Notes: generated by a model from the sequence alone, not told the origin. Positions 35,784 through 46,889 are shown, counted from the stretch's first letter. The stretch is 64,000 nucleotides of DNA from Silurus meridionalis (GCF_014805685.1 NC_060900.1:4610101-4674100); one strand, 5' to 3'. A program made the numbers and translations.

Positions 35784-36074
35784 TGCAACGCAGCTCGAGT
35801 TCCTGAAAGGGAATGTCTCTATGTTACGAATGTAACCCTAGTTCCCTGAGGGAACAAGATGCTGCGTCCCCTTGCCACACTGCCAGCGTCCCTGCAAACG
35901 CTTCCTTCTCTCTTACAGAAGCTGGCACCGGCTTAACTCCATGTGCTTTTTATAGCTTACTGGTCATGACAGATTACACACGTGATTTAGAGCGTGGACA
36001 ATGTGGAAACGTTCCCAAAGTGTTGCGACACAGCGTCTCTTCGCCTCAGGGAAATAGGGTTACATACGTAACCT
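35784..36074. repeat. Inverted end repeats of the DIRS-like element
   Basis: Three related arms: A 35784-35830 ('gcaacgcagctcgagttcc'), B 35829-35875 ('gtaaccctagttccctgagg', 'gatgctgcgtcccc') and C 36021-36074 ('gcgacacagcgtctcttcgc', 'ctcagggaaatagggttaca'). B is inverted relative to both A and C. Arm C ends in the near-palindrome 'ggttacatacgtaacc'. Such arms are used in DIRS replication to form circular intermediates. Confidence 0.7.
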
Positions 36075-36404
36075 AGAGATGATCTCCACAACCAAACTCC
36101 AAAATCTACTGGAACTCTTTTTAGAACAGTGAAAGATATTACAAAAGAAAATGTGTTTTGAATATTTACAAAGCCCATAAAAATGTTATAGTCAGATCTT
36201 ATGGATAGATGTGTCTTGAGTGAGCCCCTGATTTGTTCATCCATGGTGTTGTGGGATTGCACTAAACCTTTATTACCTTCAGAGCAATTAAAACATGTAA
36301 TGTTGAAATTGGATAATGAAAAAACAAGGGCTTCTATAAATTTACATAAAAACAATTTTCCTATAATATTTTCCCATAATATTGCACCTATAATTACAAA
36401 TAGG

Positions 36405-36594
36405 ATGTGGCGCGCTCAACGCTGTGGCCCGGGTTCGATCCCCGGTCAGTGAACCAACCCCAGCCATTAGGGTTGCACAAACCTTAGTGCTGGTCCCAAG
36501 CCTGGATAAATGGGGATGGTTGCGTTAGAAAGGTCATCCAGCATAAAAACATGTTCCGCTGTGGCGACCCCTAATGGGAGAAGCCGAAAGAAAG
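36405..36594 (+). mobile_element. tRNA-derived SINE (family D)
   Basis: The head has 'cccgggttcgatccccggtc', a well-preserved B box. The body has 'aaccaaccccagccattagg' and 'gttgcacaaaccttagtgct', and the end is 'gctgtggcgacccctaatgg' plus 'gagaagccgaaag'. The same family in reverse is at 52108-52297. The preserved B box makes a tRNA misannotation likely, but there is no tRNA cloverleaf around it. Confidence 0.85.
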
Positions 36595-36599
36595 TTTAA

Positions 36600-37320
36600 T
36601 TACAGATACATTTCTCCAGCATAGAGTCATTCAGTCTGCATTTATCTTGTAGATTTTATTATATGTATTCATTCATTTGTAGTGGATCCAGAGCCAGTCA
36701 GAGGAGCACTTACGGTGAGATGCTACTTAGACCTACAGCACATGAAACACGAGTCGCTGGATAGCATCATTTATGTTGTAAATATATATATAGCAAAACA
36801 CATGCTATGAGAACCCCAACGAAACCCAATCAGACATAAGGAGAGACATTTGAGCGAAAGAAACAAACAAAGTATTTCTCATATATCATGGAGGATATCC
36901 TGTATTTCTGGTATATTTCTGCCGTAATAGCTAGCGCCTTGGTAATGATAAACTCATTTCCACCCCTGAAAACTCATTTATTGCAAAACAGCACAGTCTA
37001 GAATCCAAAAATAATGTAATGAAAGACATAAGTTTTATACCTCATGTAAAATCTGTATTTCAACAAAGATTCAGGAGATTTATATAGCATTTATTTCTCC
37101 TGTAATGAATTCCTTTTTTCACCCTTCGTTATTATGCAGAGAACATCGTTTTGGAAATGTCATTTACTGCCAATGTTCTTGCGTATGTCATCAAAGATAA
37201 TTATCTCCCAAAATATATCACTGCTATTATGCACAAGAAAAAAAGAAATGAATTCGAATCAGTTCATGGAATATTATGGAAACAGGCCCTGCTAGTTTTA
37301 CTATTTCTCCTATTACTGTT
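36600..37320. other. Unique sequence, no gene seen
   Basis: AT-rich. At 36690-36725 'gtcagaggagcacttacggt' followed by 'gagatgc' resembles an exon end with a splice donor, but no open frame or acceptor supports it. Confidence 0.5.
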
Positions 37321-37323
37321 ACT

Positions 37324-37324
<1 letters not shown>

Positions 37325-37366
<42 letters not shown>

Positions 37367-37434
37367 GTATATGTATAAGTATATTAATAAGCATATACAA
37401 TAAACTGTTATAATAATAATAATAATAATAATAA
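37325..37434. repeat. (TAA)n microsatellites
   Basis: Two TAA arrays, 37325-37367 and 37411-37434, separated by a TA-rich spacer with 'agtatatg' and 'agcatata'. Confidence 0.9.
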
Positions 37435-37518
37435 TTTTTATCATTCTTCTTTTGTTTTCTTTGCTTCTTCTTGCTTTGTACCTCTCACATTCAACAATTT
37501 TTTTCTCTATCCCCCCTT

Positions 37519-37522
<4 letters not shown>

Positions 37523-37567
<45 letters not shown>
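37523..37567. repeat. (TC)n microsatellite
   Basis: About 21 TC units. The poly-Ser-Leu frame over it is an artefact. Confidence 0.95.
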
Positions 37568-37569
<2 letters not shown>

Positions 37570-37573
<4 letters not shown>

Positions 37574-38080
37574 TTCCTATTAGGTTTTTAAACTTTTGTC
37601 CACCAGCAGCTCAGAGATTTGAATACATTACCCTTGTAAGTCATTTTGGATAAAAACGTCTGTCAGATGAATAAACCGGAGCGTAAACGCACACCATTGG
37701 ACCGGCATTTTGGACTTTGTGGGTGTGATTTCCAAGCAACAAAGAATGGCCTGTCTTTGCGAACCGAATCCCACAAATCAAAAAACTCCTCATGAGGATC
37801 CCTTTATTTTTTTGATTTTTTTGTGTTCCCAAACGTCCCATCCTGCACGGTAACCTGCTTCTCCCTCAGCAGATCTGCAACAGCCACAAGCTTAATCACA
37901 AAGCCAGCTGCGGTTTTCTACTCTCTCCAACATCATTTAGGTTTAGCAAGGTCATATCATATTTAAAAAAATACATATTCAAAACCATCATCTTTCTCAG
38001 GCACATCGTTTATCACTGTCACCAAGCAGAACCGGGTCGAGCAGGAAACGGAATAAAACCATGACAACAGAAACTCGTAC
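37570..38080. other. Unique sequence, no gene seen
   Basis: Moderately complex sequence with no recognisable gene or repeat. Confidence 0.5.
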
Positions 38081-38082
38081 AC

Positions 38083-38500
38083 ATCCACCACTGATCATTC
38101 ATAACATCATACCACTGACTACCCATAACATCTACCACTGTCTAATCATAACATTACACTACTGACTACTTATAATTTAAATGACTACTAATAACATCAA
38201 ACCAGTGACAAATCATAACATGTACCGCTAACTAATCACATCATGCATCACATTCATTACAGTGTTTGATACATGGTGTGGCTGCTGTACTGTATTTTGT
38301 AGTTTATTTTGATACAATTAAAGTTAAGGTATTTAGTATTTTATTTTAAGATACATTTTCATAACATCTACCATTGACTAATCATAACATCCACCAATGA
38401 CTAATTACAGCACTACACATCAGGCTCATAACATCTACTACTGACTAATCACAACATCATACATCATACTCATAACATTGTACCACTGACTAATTATAAT
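38083..38500. repeat. Degenerate minisatellite of 'accactgactaatcataaca' units
   Basis: Units of about 23-30 bp ('accactgactacccataaca', 'accactgtctaatcataaca', 'accattgactaatcataaca', 'accactgactaattataatc') recur about a dozen times, interrupted by a unique stretch at about 38255-38355. Confidence 0.8.
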
Positions 38501-38568
38501 CAACATATATACAACAAACTTTGAGGGTGGGTGAATATAGACACACAAACAGATAGACCGACAGACAG

Positions 38569-38713
<145 letters not shown>

Positions 38714-38719
38714 AAAATA

Positions 38720-40285
38720 GGTTGAAGGGGGAGATAAACAGAAAAAAAGAAAGACCATTTTATTCATGCCAAAAGGAAATACACAGTTATATGATGTAAC
38801 TGTAAAAGTACAGAGAGCCTGATGTGTTTGTGGTGATCTGTGGATCTGCGTTTCTCTTCTGCATTGACGTCAAGAAGGTCAACACATCCGTCAACAAATA
38901 TTTGTCATGGTTAATGCTGAACTAACCTGGTGTGGCAAAGAAGTCTACATTTTGTGCCATGACATTTTCCATTTGTGCTCCTCAGTCCTCGCACTGGCTG
39001 ATGCTCGAAACCGAATCCTCATTTAACACACTGCTGACAGTTCGTCTGACCCCCCGAATAGACGTTACGTTACGTTGCCGTGTTTTTGATGTAGTGTTAT
39101 TACTGCTCTTACTCTAACTCAAAGTTTTCAAGGTCATAGGCCAATGAGCTCATACTCAAAAATTAGCCATTATGATAATAAATGTCATCATAACTGTATG
39201 ATCCCATTTTCCTTTTCACCTTTAACCCTCTGTCTCACACTGACTCCTTCAGTATCTTCATTCGGTTTCTCTGGTTTTTAGATTCAATGCTAAAAACAAT
39301 ACTCACTTACAACAGTTAGAGTACATTGTTATAGTCATTTGGATACAATCTCAGCCTGAAGGTTGCGCTAAAAGAATAAAACACTTCACTTGACCAATGG
39401 TGTGGTGCGACTGACCCAATGTAGGTCTACTATGACCAATCCAAAGTCAATCTTTTTCCAATAACAGCATGTCACTAAATGTTTTATTCTGCTTAGTGAA
39501 GAACAGAAATATTCCAACATGGACTCCTTATTATTCTTTTGTTTTTTAGCTTTTCCTTGCTAAGTGTCCACATATATGGACTGTCAAATTAAGTAAATAT
39601 AAATGCAAAAAGTAAACTCACCTCCAAATCTTTCTGTACACTAATTTTGGCTATTTTTGACTAATTTTTTCGGCTATTGTATTTATCGATTAGCTATAAA
39701 ATTTCATAACTAAAAATTTTAATTCTAAATAAAAATAAAATTGTGCTAGCTTAATTAATATTCTTCTTCTTATTATTATTTAAAGGCTAAAATTTATTTT
39801 GTTTTTTAAAAAAGATAAAAGAATTTGATCATGCTTAATAAAAAAACTTTATTTTTCATTCGATTTTATCATCAATATGAACAATTTTTTATAAAAAACA
39901 TTTTTCGAACATGCAATTTTATAATTTTTTTAATGCATGTGGTTCCTATACACAAAAAATCCATTCATTTAATAAAATTGCAATTTTATCTAACATGGTT
40001 ATATACTAACGTATAAAAAGAAAAATCCAAAAAAAAAAGACATTTGTTTTTTATTCATTATAGTCATATAGTTTCGTCTTCGTGTTGTGGAATGTCCATG
40101 AGACGAGTTCCACAGCAAAAAAATAGTCATCACCAGTCTGTTTTTTTCGTCCATTAGATGCCAATAAGACAAGAAAAATGCAACTTTTCTGGTTATCTCA
40201 GCAATTTGTCTCTAACAATTTTTACCAGAGTCATTGTAATCAGGTTTCACAGAGAATCTGCCAAAAAAGTTCCCTGTCGAAGTTC
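38720..40285. other. Unique sequence, no gene seen
   Basis: Includes an AT-rich block at 39640-40040. Nothing recognised. Confidence 0.5.
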
Positions 40286-40290
40286 TAAAT

Positions 40291-40408
40291 AAAGGCTTAC
40301 ATATGAAAGGTCATGAGTTCAAATCTTAGCACCGTGAGGTTGCCATTATTGGGCCCTTGCACAATGCTCAGTTGCATAAATAAGATAATTGTCACTCTAG
40401 ATGAAAAT
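40291..40408 (+). mobile_element. tRNA-derived SINE (family C), short copy
   Basis: 'ggtcatgagttcaaatctta' is a worn B-box region. 'gccattattgggcccttgc', 'acaatgctcagttgcataaa' and 'gtcactctagatgaaaatga' give the body and the beginning of the L2-type tail. The A-box region is missing or worn. Confidence 0.65.
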
Positions 40409-40409
40409 G

Positions 40410-41815
40410 AGAAGATGAGAATGAAAAATTCATGAACAATTTCCGGTAAAGTCGTTATGTGGCGTTTCAATTTACACCAAGGAACACAACTGTCCTATAA
40501 TTAGAAAGCTGCTACCCAAACCGCCGCTCGTTCTTCCTTCTTCCCTCGCTCCACTTCTTGAGAAATGCTCAAAAAATGTATGACTAAGACCGAAAATAGC
40601 CATGTAAACACTGATATAATGATTACTAAGCTTCGGGGTTAATAGAGCAGGCAATTAATGTCGGAGAACAGAATAATATTACATTATACAGTGTAACTGC
40701 TCTATATTAAGAAGCTTAATGAACTGAATTTTGTCATATGAAACTAAACCTTTATAATTGTGGTTCTTGTTTCGTACACACAGGGATATTTCCGGAGCCT
40801 TTAAACTCTTTTCCTCCTGCCGCTGACACATTTGGTTGTTTAGAGGAAACACAGGAGGGGCATCGCCTCCCCTGAGAGCACCATCCCACCCACGATGCCA
40901 CGCTCCAGCCAGAGCCTTGTCACGCACCTGAACGGAGAAAGAGCTAAATTTAACTCGGGTGCCATCACATGATCTACTTCCTTCACTCAAAGCCCTACCC
41001 GAAGCAAGCAAGTAGAAACATGATAGTTTCAGTGGCCAAAGAATCTTCCTGTTGTGCTCAGATCCTGAACCGTCTCTTGCCTTGACCATGGCACTGATCT
41101 TTGTTCTCAGACTGGTTTTGTTTTGCTTGGCTTATCCACTTAACCTCTCCCCTCCCCACACACACACTTCTTCGAAGTGTCACAGGTTATAATCTGCAAG
41201 CTGCCTTTCGGGTTATTCTTCATTTCTTCTTTTCTTCTTCTTCTTCACTGTTTCTCTGTTAAATTTTTTTTATATATATAGCTTTAATTAAATTCCAATT
41301 AAAGATTTATTTTTATTCAAAAAAAGTCAGCTGGCTCATGCAACAACCCTTTTTTTTTCATGAAACATATTTAAATGTATTTAAATTACATTCATGTAAA
41401 TTATTATTATTATTTATTGTTCCGTAGTATTTCTTAAACGTTCACAAAACATTCATCAATTGAACAGGCAATGTGAATCACACTTCTGAAGAATCTGGAT
41501 GTTTCGTAACATTTTGAGCAGGTAAGTGTTAAGAATGAAATGTGCTTTTTATCTGTTTATTGTTACGTATGATGTTGTGGAACATCCATGAGACAGGAGT
41601 ATGAAAAAAATGTAGCCAGATATAATTCCATTGAAATAAACAGGCAGTAAACTATAAGTATTTCCACCCTGTAACACTGAGAGGAAATTCCCTGCGCTTT
41701 TATAACTGTGACCATAGCTTTCAGATCCTCTGACCATCTTTTAGATCTCTTTACTACTCTCTTTTAAACACATCCTGGACTTAAACCTGAGCTAAATATC
41801 ACGTTGTTGTAGTTT
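40410..41815. other. Unique sequence, no gene seen
   Basis: A more GC-rich block lies at about 40780-41090, where a 136-codon minus-strand frame (40679-41089) has no recognised domain and no context for an exon. A CTT-rich stretch lies near 41222-41245. Confidence 0.45.
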
Positions 41816-41819
41816 GTCT

Positions 41820-42183
41820 TACAGTATATGGACAAGAGATTCGGAATATCTGACTATAAGATTCATATCTGCTTTTTTGAACATTACATTCCACATTTAG
41901 TCCTGATTTGCTTTTATAATAACCTACATTTATGTCTATAGCAGGCCACTAAAGACCCACGTAAAGCATATCTTCCTAGAGCTGGATTTGTGCACAGGGG
42001 CTTGTCATGCTGGAACAGGCTTGGGTCTCTGAGTTCAAGTGAAAGAAATATTAAATGCTACCATTTTCTGACATCTTATAGAATTGTGGGCTTCTAGTTT
42101 TGTGGTAACAGTTTGGGGAAAGAACCATATTATGACTGGAACCACATTATGTCAGGTGTCCCAATAGATTTGTCTATATAGTA
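41820..42183 (-). mobile_element. Small Tc1-derived element (family M), internally deleted
   Basis: Both ends are present: 'tacagtatatggacaagaga' at 41820 and 'tttgtctatatagta' ending at 42183. Internal order in reverse: 'cattccacatttagtcctga', 'gcttttataataacctac', then a direct jump to 'tctatagcaggccactaaag', so about 150 bp with the NPIEHLW-type codons is deleted. The 'gatttgtgcacagggg' block and 'ggtaacagtttggggaaaga' follow. TA flanks are compatible with Tc1-type insertion. Confidence 0.85.
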
Positions 42184-42649
42184 ATGTAAAGTGTAAAAGT
42201 GCAGCCACATTTATACCTCCTTGTTCAAAAAATATTTTTCTGAAAGAAAAAAAAAATAAATATTGGAATAGCAATACATTCCTTAACTGATTTGTTTTTC
42301 ACCATATAATCTTGTACACACTCTGTTTTTTGATTATATTTTTATTTTTTTATTAGACCCTTACCAGGTCACATTTATCACTTCGTTACCCCCAAATTTT
42401 AACATTGTTTTCTTTTAGGAAATACAGCTTGCTTCGATTATTTATTTCATTTCCTACTTCGTCCCCACAGACAGATTTTTTTCTTTCCTCATTCCAGATT
42501 CAATAAACAAATTTTTTACTGAGAACCAAGCAATGGGCTCGGGAGAAAATTATATCGACAACCGATCGTTTTGAAGAGTGCAGGCGCCGACCAAAAGGTC
42601 TCACGATAAAAGGTACCATTGCACGAGAATGAAAAAACAAACCAACAAA

Positions 42650-42790
42650 TAAAAAACCCCAACAGAATTAGTGCTATAAATGTAATTAGGATCCATAAGC
42701 TGATGGCACAGTTTCAAATCAGTTCTCAGCGGTTATTGATTTGCATTCTATTATAATCACACTTCAAGAGTACTGGAATGTAAGCACCAT
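42650..42790. other. Candidate conserved non-coding block with an octamer site
   Basis: Contains an exact POU octamer ATTTGCAT at 42739-42746 next to 'cagcggttattgat', and 'gctataaatgtaattagg' upstream. There is no repeat or open frame. Enhancer function is only inferred. Confidence 0.3.
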
Positions 42791-43152
42791 TTTTTTTGTC
42801 ATGGAAACACCGGTGTCCTGACACACACACACTCACACACTCAAACACACACACGGGTGAGGCGGTCGTATCTCCAGACATCTCTCTTTTTGGTTTTGGC
42901 TCCAGGAGGAAACTTGTTATCTCTTACTAACGATACATGAGATACTTGACCGTTGACAGTTGTTGTGTGTGTCCCTGATGCACATACTTTTCTCTTTCAG
43001 TCCTTTCGTTTTGTTGCACACACACACACATGCACACTGTGACACCCTACTGTCTGAGAAATATATGCAATAGGGGACGCCTGGTGTGCACAGATGTGTA
43101 CAGATGTTCAAGTTCCAAAAAAAAGAAAAAAATACCATGTGTTTGACTTTCA

Positions 43153-43153
<1 letters not shown>

Positions 43154-43218
<65 letters not shown>
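43154..43218. repeat. (CA)n microsatellite
   Basis: About 32 CA units, uninterrupted. Confidence 0.97.
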
Positions 43219-43223
<5 letters not shown>

Positions 43224-44680
43224 CCCATTTGCAACCATGAATAGCAGCATTTAAATCCTCCACTTAGGAAAAAAAGAGTCCCTTAATTGTCCAGATAAGA
43301 CTCAGGTGTGCAGTGGGGCCTTAACGCCACTCTATGCCTGTTTAACATTCACAGAGGAACCATGTGCAAGCGTTTAAGCATTTAGCAGTGCCATTCTGAT
43401 AATATTCGTTAATAACGTTACATTCTGACTTGGCACGCTCCCTCTTCCTCATGGGACGAGCTTTTAATGCTTAAATCGTACAGACGCACCAAAAGGCTTT
43501 TCACTACCACACCGTCAGCTCTATCGACTCTTTAAAAGAAAGAAAGAGAAAAAAATCCACACCACACCATGTGGTTTCACTCCCCAGGAAATGAGTCCGA
43601 TTTCCTCACAACCTGATGACTACAGCGCTCCCAAACTGCCCTGGATGCCTTCAAAGCCGTGATCTCATGCTCTCGCTCAGGCTTTCTTCCACTCCGAACC
43701 CCATCCATCTTTCCAGTCTAGGACTGACATCTGCTCATCTTGCTTTGCTTAAACTCCGGAGCGTCTAATGAGCGTCTAATGAGCAGCCCGTGGTGACTTG
43801 TAAAGCTGAAATAAACATATATGGAAACTTTGTGCACCCGGGCTTCCCATGACAAACCGTGCTAGCATGTAAAATGCGAATGTTGTGAATGTCGTGTGGC
43901 ATCAAAGCGTGGTCGTGAAATTCTAAAAACAAAAAAGAGGGAGGGGGGGTTAAATAAAAACACTGAAAGGCTTTTTCAAAATCCCTTGGAGATTGCGGTC
44001 TTCCCAGTGGCTTGCGGTCTTCTCATGCCCTACTTCAAGGGCTGTGGAGCAACAGTGCCAGGATTAGACTCTTCCTGCCCTTCTTTACATCCAGCTTGTT
44101 TTTGCTTGCTCTCTCTCACAGGGAGAACAACAAGAGCATGCATAATCCCTGGAGCGTTGCAGGAATTATGTAGAACAGCAGTATGTAATAGGTGACCCTA
44201 TGTTGTTTACAAATTCAGTATAGTAATATGCAGAAAAAGAAGAAAGTAGGCTGGTGTGTATTGTACTTAAGATAGAAAGAAATGGTGATTGTTGTTGTTT
44301 TTTGTAGCATATTACACAGACATTGCTTTGGAACCTCTGGGAAATTTGAGCAACTTTGCCTTCATGGTGATAAAGGCTTCTACTTATCCATGGACTAATC
44401 TGCCTTATAAGACTTCTAGTTTTTGGTTGGTCATATGATGCTGATTTCTCTGAAAAGCAGCTCTGATTTGCATGAATTTGTATTCTTATTTTAATCAAAC
44501 ATAATAGACATTATAGACATAATCTAATCATTGATTACGCTTTCTCCAAGATGCTTTCTTCAACATCTATGGAAGGAGTCTCGAGTGTGTCTCGCAGTGC
44601 CACAACATTCTAACTCCATTTGCCAGCAGGCACTGTGGCCTTCAAATACCACCTTTTTGGTACTACCTTGTTCACATCTA

Positions 44681-45104
44681 TGAGTTGGAATCAAAAGTTT
44701 CTAGGCTAATGGTGCTAACTGGTGCTATTCTGATCACTTGCGTTTCCACATGTGCGATTTCATCATTTACAAGATAAAACAAAGACCAAACGTGAAATTC
44801 TGAGAGAAACTGGGCAAATCTGCCGCAGAGACGTTTGACAGGACATACCTGGAAGACGACGAGAGATCAGGAAGACCATCAATGGACACAACCCCTAAAA
44901 TTGGCGAAACCATTCGGTAACTTGTGCATGCTAATCGTAGGGAAAGAATCCACATAATCTAACTTCCGCACCCACCCTACTCTCCAGATTTGGCTCCTGC
45001 GAACAATGCCCTCTTACGAAGATGAAGATCCTCAAAAGGTTTTGACACCATTGCGCAAATTCAACATGAAGGGGAAACTTTTTCGAAACTTTTTGATACC
45101 ATCT
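44681..45104 (+). mobile_element. Mariner-like element, internally deleted
   Basis: Flanked by TA dinucleotides (44679-44680 and 45105-45106) with inverted ends 'tggaatcaaaagtttc' (left) and 'gaaactttttgatacca' (right), about 16-17 bp with one or two differences. It carries two pieces of a mariner transposase listed separately. The catalytic middle is deleted. A copy with a different deletion lies at 55060-55205. Confidence 0.85.
44820..45060 (+). pseudogene. Mariner transposase fragments
   Basis: One frame encodes YLEDDERSGRPSMDTTPKI followed by GETIR, a stop and LVHANRRERI, the linker after the N-terminal helix-turn-helix in mariner transposases (usual form: '..EDDERSGRPS..'). After a deletion comes LPHPPYSPDLAPANNALL, the motif around the third catalytic aspartate of mariner (HPPYSPDLAP). 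The residues between, with the first two catalytic aspartates, are missing. Inactive. Confidence 0.8.
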
Positions 45105-45111
45105 TATATCT

Positions 45112-45270
45112 CATTTGGCAGATGCCCATATCCACTTACAATCATTTATTTGCAATAAACAGTTTAGGGTTAAGGGCATTGCTCAGGGGCTCAGCAGTGG
45201 CACCACAACCTTTGTGAGGTCACAACCTTTTAATCTGAAAAACATCTTAACCACTAACACTTTCCAAACA
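45112..45270 (-). mobile_element. tRNA-derived SINE (family C)
   Basis: On the plus strand it starts with the L2-type tail 'catttggcagatgcccatat', continues with 'agggttaagggcattgctca' and 'ggggctcagcagtggcacca', and ends with 'catcttaaccactaacac', which is the head in reverse. It directly abuts the right TA of the mariner-like element, which therefore may have inserted beside or into it. Confidence 0.75.
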
Positions 45271-45274
45271 AACC

Positions 45275-45910
45275 AGGCCACCACAAACTCCACTTCCCAC
45301 ACTCTACAGCTCTCTTATTCACCAGAATGCTGCTTAAATACCACATGGAGTGAACTCATTTTGTGTAACCGCACACACATCATAAATCAGCATGAGCTAA
45401 TATGAAAAGAAAATCAGTGTTAGGATATTAACAGTAAATGATTGTTCATTATATTCCAATTATTTCCCACAAAAGTGTACAAAAGCAGCTTTTTAGGGCT
45501 TGGTTCCAAAGCTAAAGACTTGCGAGAAAACGTATGTACACTAACAGTTACAGATAAAAGTATTTTACTGATAAATAGGGGAAACAAATAATACTGTGGC
45601 ATTTCTTTCTCTTGGCAAATGGATCTTTTGTAAGTGATGAAATTGGGAGCATGCATTCACTGATCTCATGACTCACTGGACACTGGGTTCATGTTTGTCT
45701 CTGAATCTTTAGTGGACGTGATGATGTGAGTGTGATCAGAGATAGACAGGCCATTCCTTTACAAAAAATCCCAATGCAGGGAGAGGCTGTGTGATATGTC
45801 ATGGCGAAACGCCAAGCTACAGAGTCGTCAGTTTTTCTTTCCTTCACAAGGTTACAAGTAACCTAGTATCAGCGCAAGAAGAGATAAACACACGTAATAT
45901 TGCAACATAA
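45275..45910. other. Unique sequence, no gene seen
   Basis: No feature recognised. Confidence 0.5.
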
Positions 45911-45914
45911 AACA

Positions 45915-46065
45915 TTTCCATACAAATGTGGTTCACCACCAAACTGTTACCACACAGATAGAGGCACACAATTGTATAGAATGTCTTTGGAGACTGTGGC
46001 ATTACATTTTCTTTTCACGCCATCTAGTAGATTCAAACCTGCTTCAGAATCACATGATGCTTCTT
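45915..46065 (+). mobile_element. Small Tc1-derived element (family M), fragment
   Basis: 'atacaaatgtggttcacca', 'ccaaactgttaccacacaga', 'ggcacacaattgtatagaat', 'gtctttggagactgtggcat' and 'gattcaaacctgcttcagaa' give the left third of the family in sense orientation. Both ends are missing. Confidence 0.75.
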
Positions 46066-46089
46066 TTGCCTTCACATTGAATTTCTATT

Positions 46090-46570
46090 TTAATTCATCG
46101 TTGTTTTTTTCATTTTTTTAATTTACGTGGCTTTCACTTATAAATTTCCCATCACTTCAAACATTCATTTCATGTTTTTTGTCCGTATGACTTCACATGA
46201 CTCTTTGATTAACTATATATTTTTAGACATAATTAATTACAAAAAAATGTCCTTATAATTCGCTGATATTTTAACCCCACCCCCCCAACAAACAATTTAT
46301 TTATGTTTATTTGATACTAAACCAAGATTTATTTATAGTTACAGTCTGTTTTTTTGTCATGTGAATTTCAGCCTGATTCATTTATTTTTCACGTTATATT
46401 TCCCACGCAATTTATTTATTTTCACGTGACCTTTTTAATGCGATAGTTTTTCATGTGTGATGCATTAATTTTCACATGTATTTTTATTAGCCATTTTTAT
46501 TACATTATTTGTCACGTGATTTTATTCATACCATTGTTCCCTCGATGTCACGTGTTTCCTTGAGTTCGGA
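46090..46570. repeat. T-rich degenerate repeat with CACGTGA-type units
   Basis: Recurring 'cacgtgac', 'cacgtgat', 'cacatgac', 'catgtgatg' in a background of 'ttcatttattttt'. Units are irregular, about 20-35 bp. Similar to 7780-8455. The exact CACGTG hexamers are E-boxes in form, but here they recur as part of a worn repeat. Confidence 0.6.
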
Positions 46571-46724
46571 TGTTGTGATTTAGTCATGAACAGAAATGTT
46601 TCCATAGCATGGCATTCATTTATTTTTCTATTATGCATCAAGCAATTACATGTTTCAAGTACAAGTTATAAAGCTACAAATAGTTAATTGTCAAGTAGCA
46701 AACAAGCCAATTTGTTGCTCGAGC

Positions 46725-46885
46725 GGACTGGGAGGCGGATCACTGTTTTTGCTCTGAACATTTCCTATTTCCTCTTGCGCTCTTGATTAGCCCCTCATGC
46801 TAATGGAGCATTTCCGGTGTTAAGAACAAGCCCTGCAAACAAACTGAGGCAGGGCAATGCTAAATTACACATAAACAGCCCTGTC
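46725..46885. other. Candidate conserved non-coding block
   Basis: 'cttgattagcccctcatgct', 'aatggagcatttccgg', 'aaacaaactgaggcagggc' and 'aatgctaaattacac' give a complex block with two TAAT-type cores and no open frame. Inference only. Confidence 0.2.
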
Positions 46886-46889
46886 ACGA

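Larger units (their letters stand above)
33790..36078 (+). mobile_element. DIRS-like tyrosine-recombinase retrotransposon, broken
   Basis: Order: a GC-rich 5' part with gag-like remnants (33830-34290), reverse transcriptase pieces (34289-34536), an RNase H-like and linker region (34600-35160), tyrosine recombinase pieces (35160-35720) and inverted terminal-type repeats rich in 'gttacgaatgtaaccctag' and 'gttccctgagggaac' (35784-36074). This architecture, without an integrase of the DDE type and with inverted rather than direct end repeats, is characteristic of the DIRS order. Frames are broken by stops, shifts and a deletion, and the length (about 2.3 kb) is less than half of a usual 5-6 kb element. 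GC content is clearly above that of its surroundings. It follows a truncated family M copy. Confidence 0.8.
42185..44675. other. Unique sequence with CA arrays, no gene seen
   Basis: Contains a (CA)n array (43154-43218) and a shorter one at 43013-43031, a direct 11-bp duplication 'gagcgtctaat' at about 43758-43780, and a candidate conserved block at 42650-42790. The 99-codon plus-strand frame (43896-44195) is unsupported. Confidence 0.5.

Noticed and set aside
33740..36078. Endogenous retrovirus
   Set aside because: There are no direct long terminal repeats and no envelope or DDE integrase remnants; a tyrosine-recombinase motif and inverted ends point to a DIRS-like element instead.
36420..36460. 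tRNA gene suggested by a near-perfect B box
   Set aside because: The sequence continues into a SINE body and no cloverleaf with acceptor stem can be formed; the same body occurs at 52108-52297.
40679..41089. 136-codon minus-strand frame in a GC-richer block
   Set aside because: No domain recognised, and the frame crosses AT-rich low-complexity sequence at its end. Could be revisited with transcript data.
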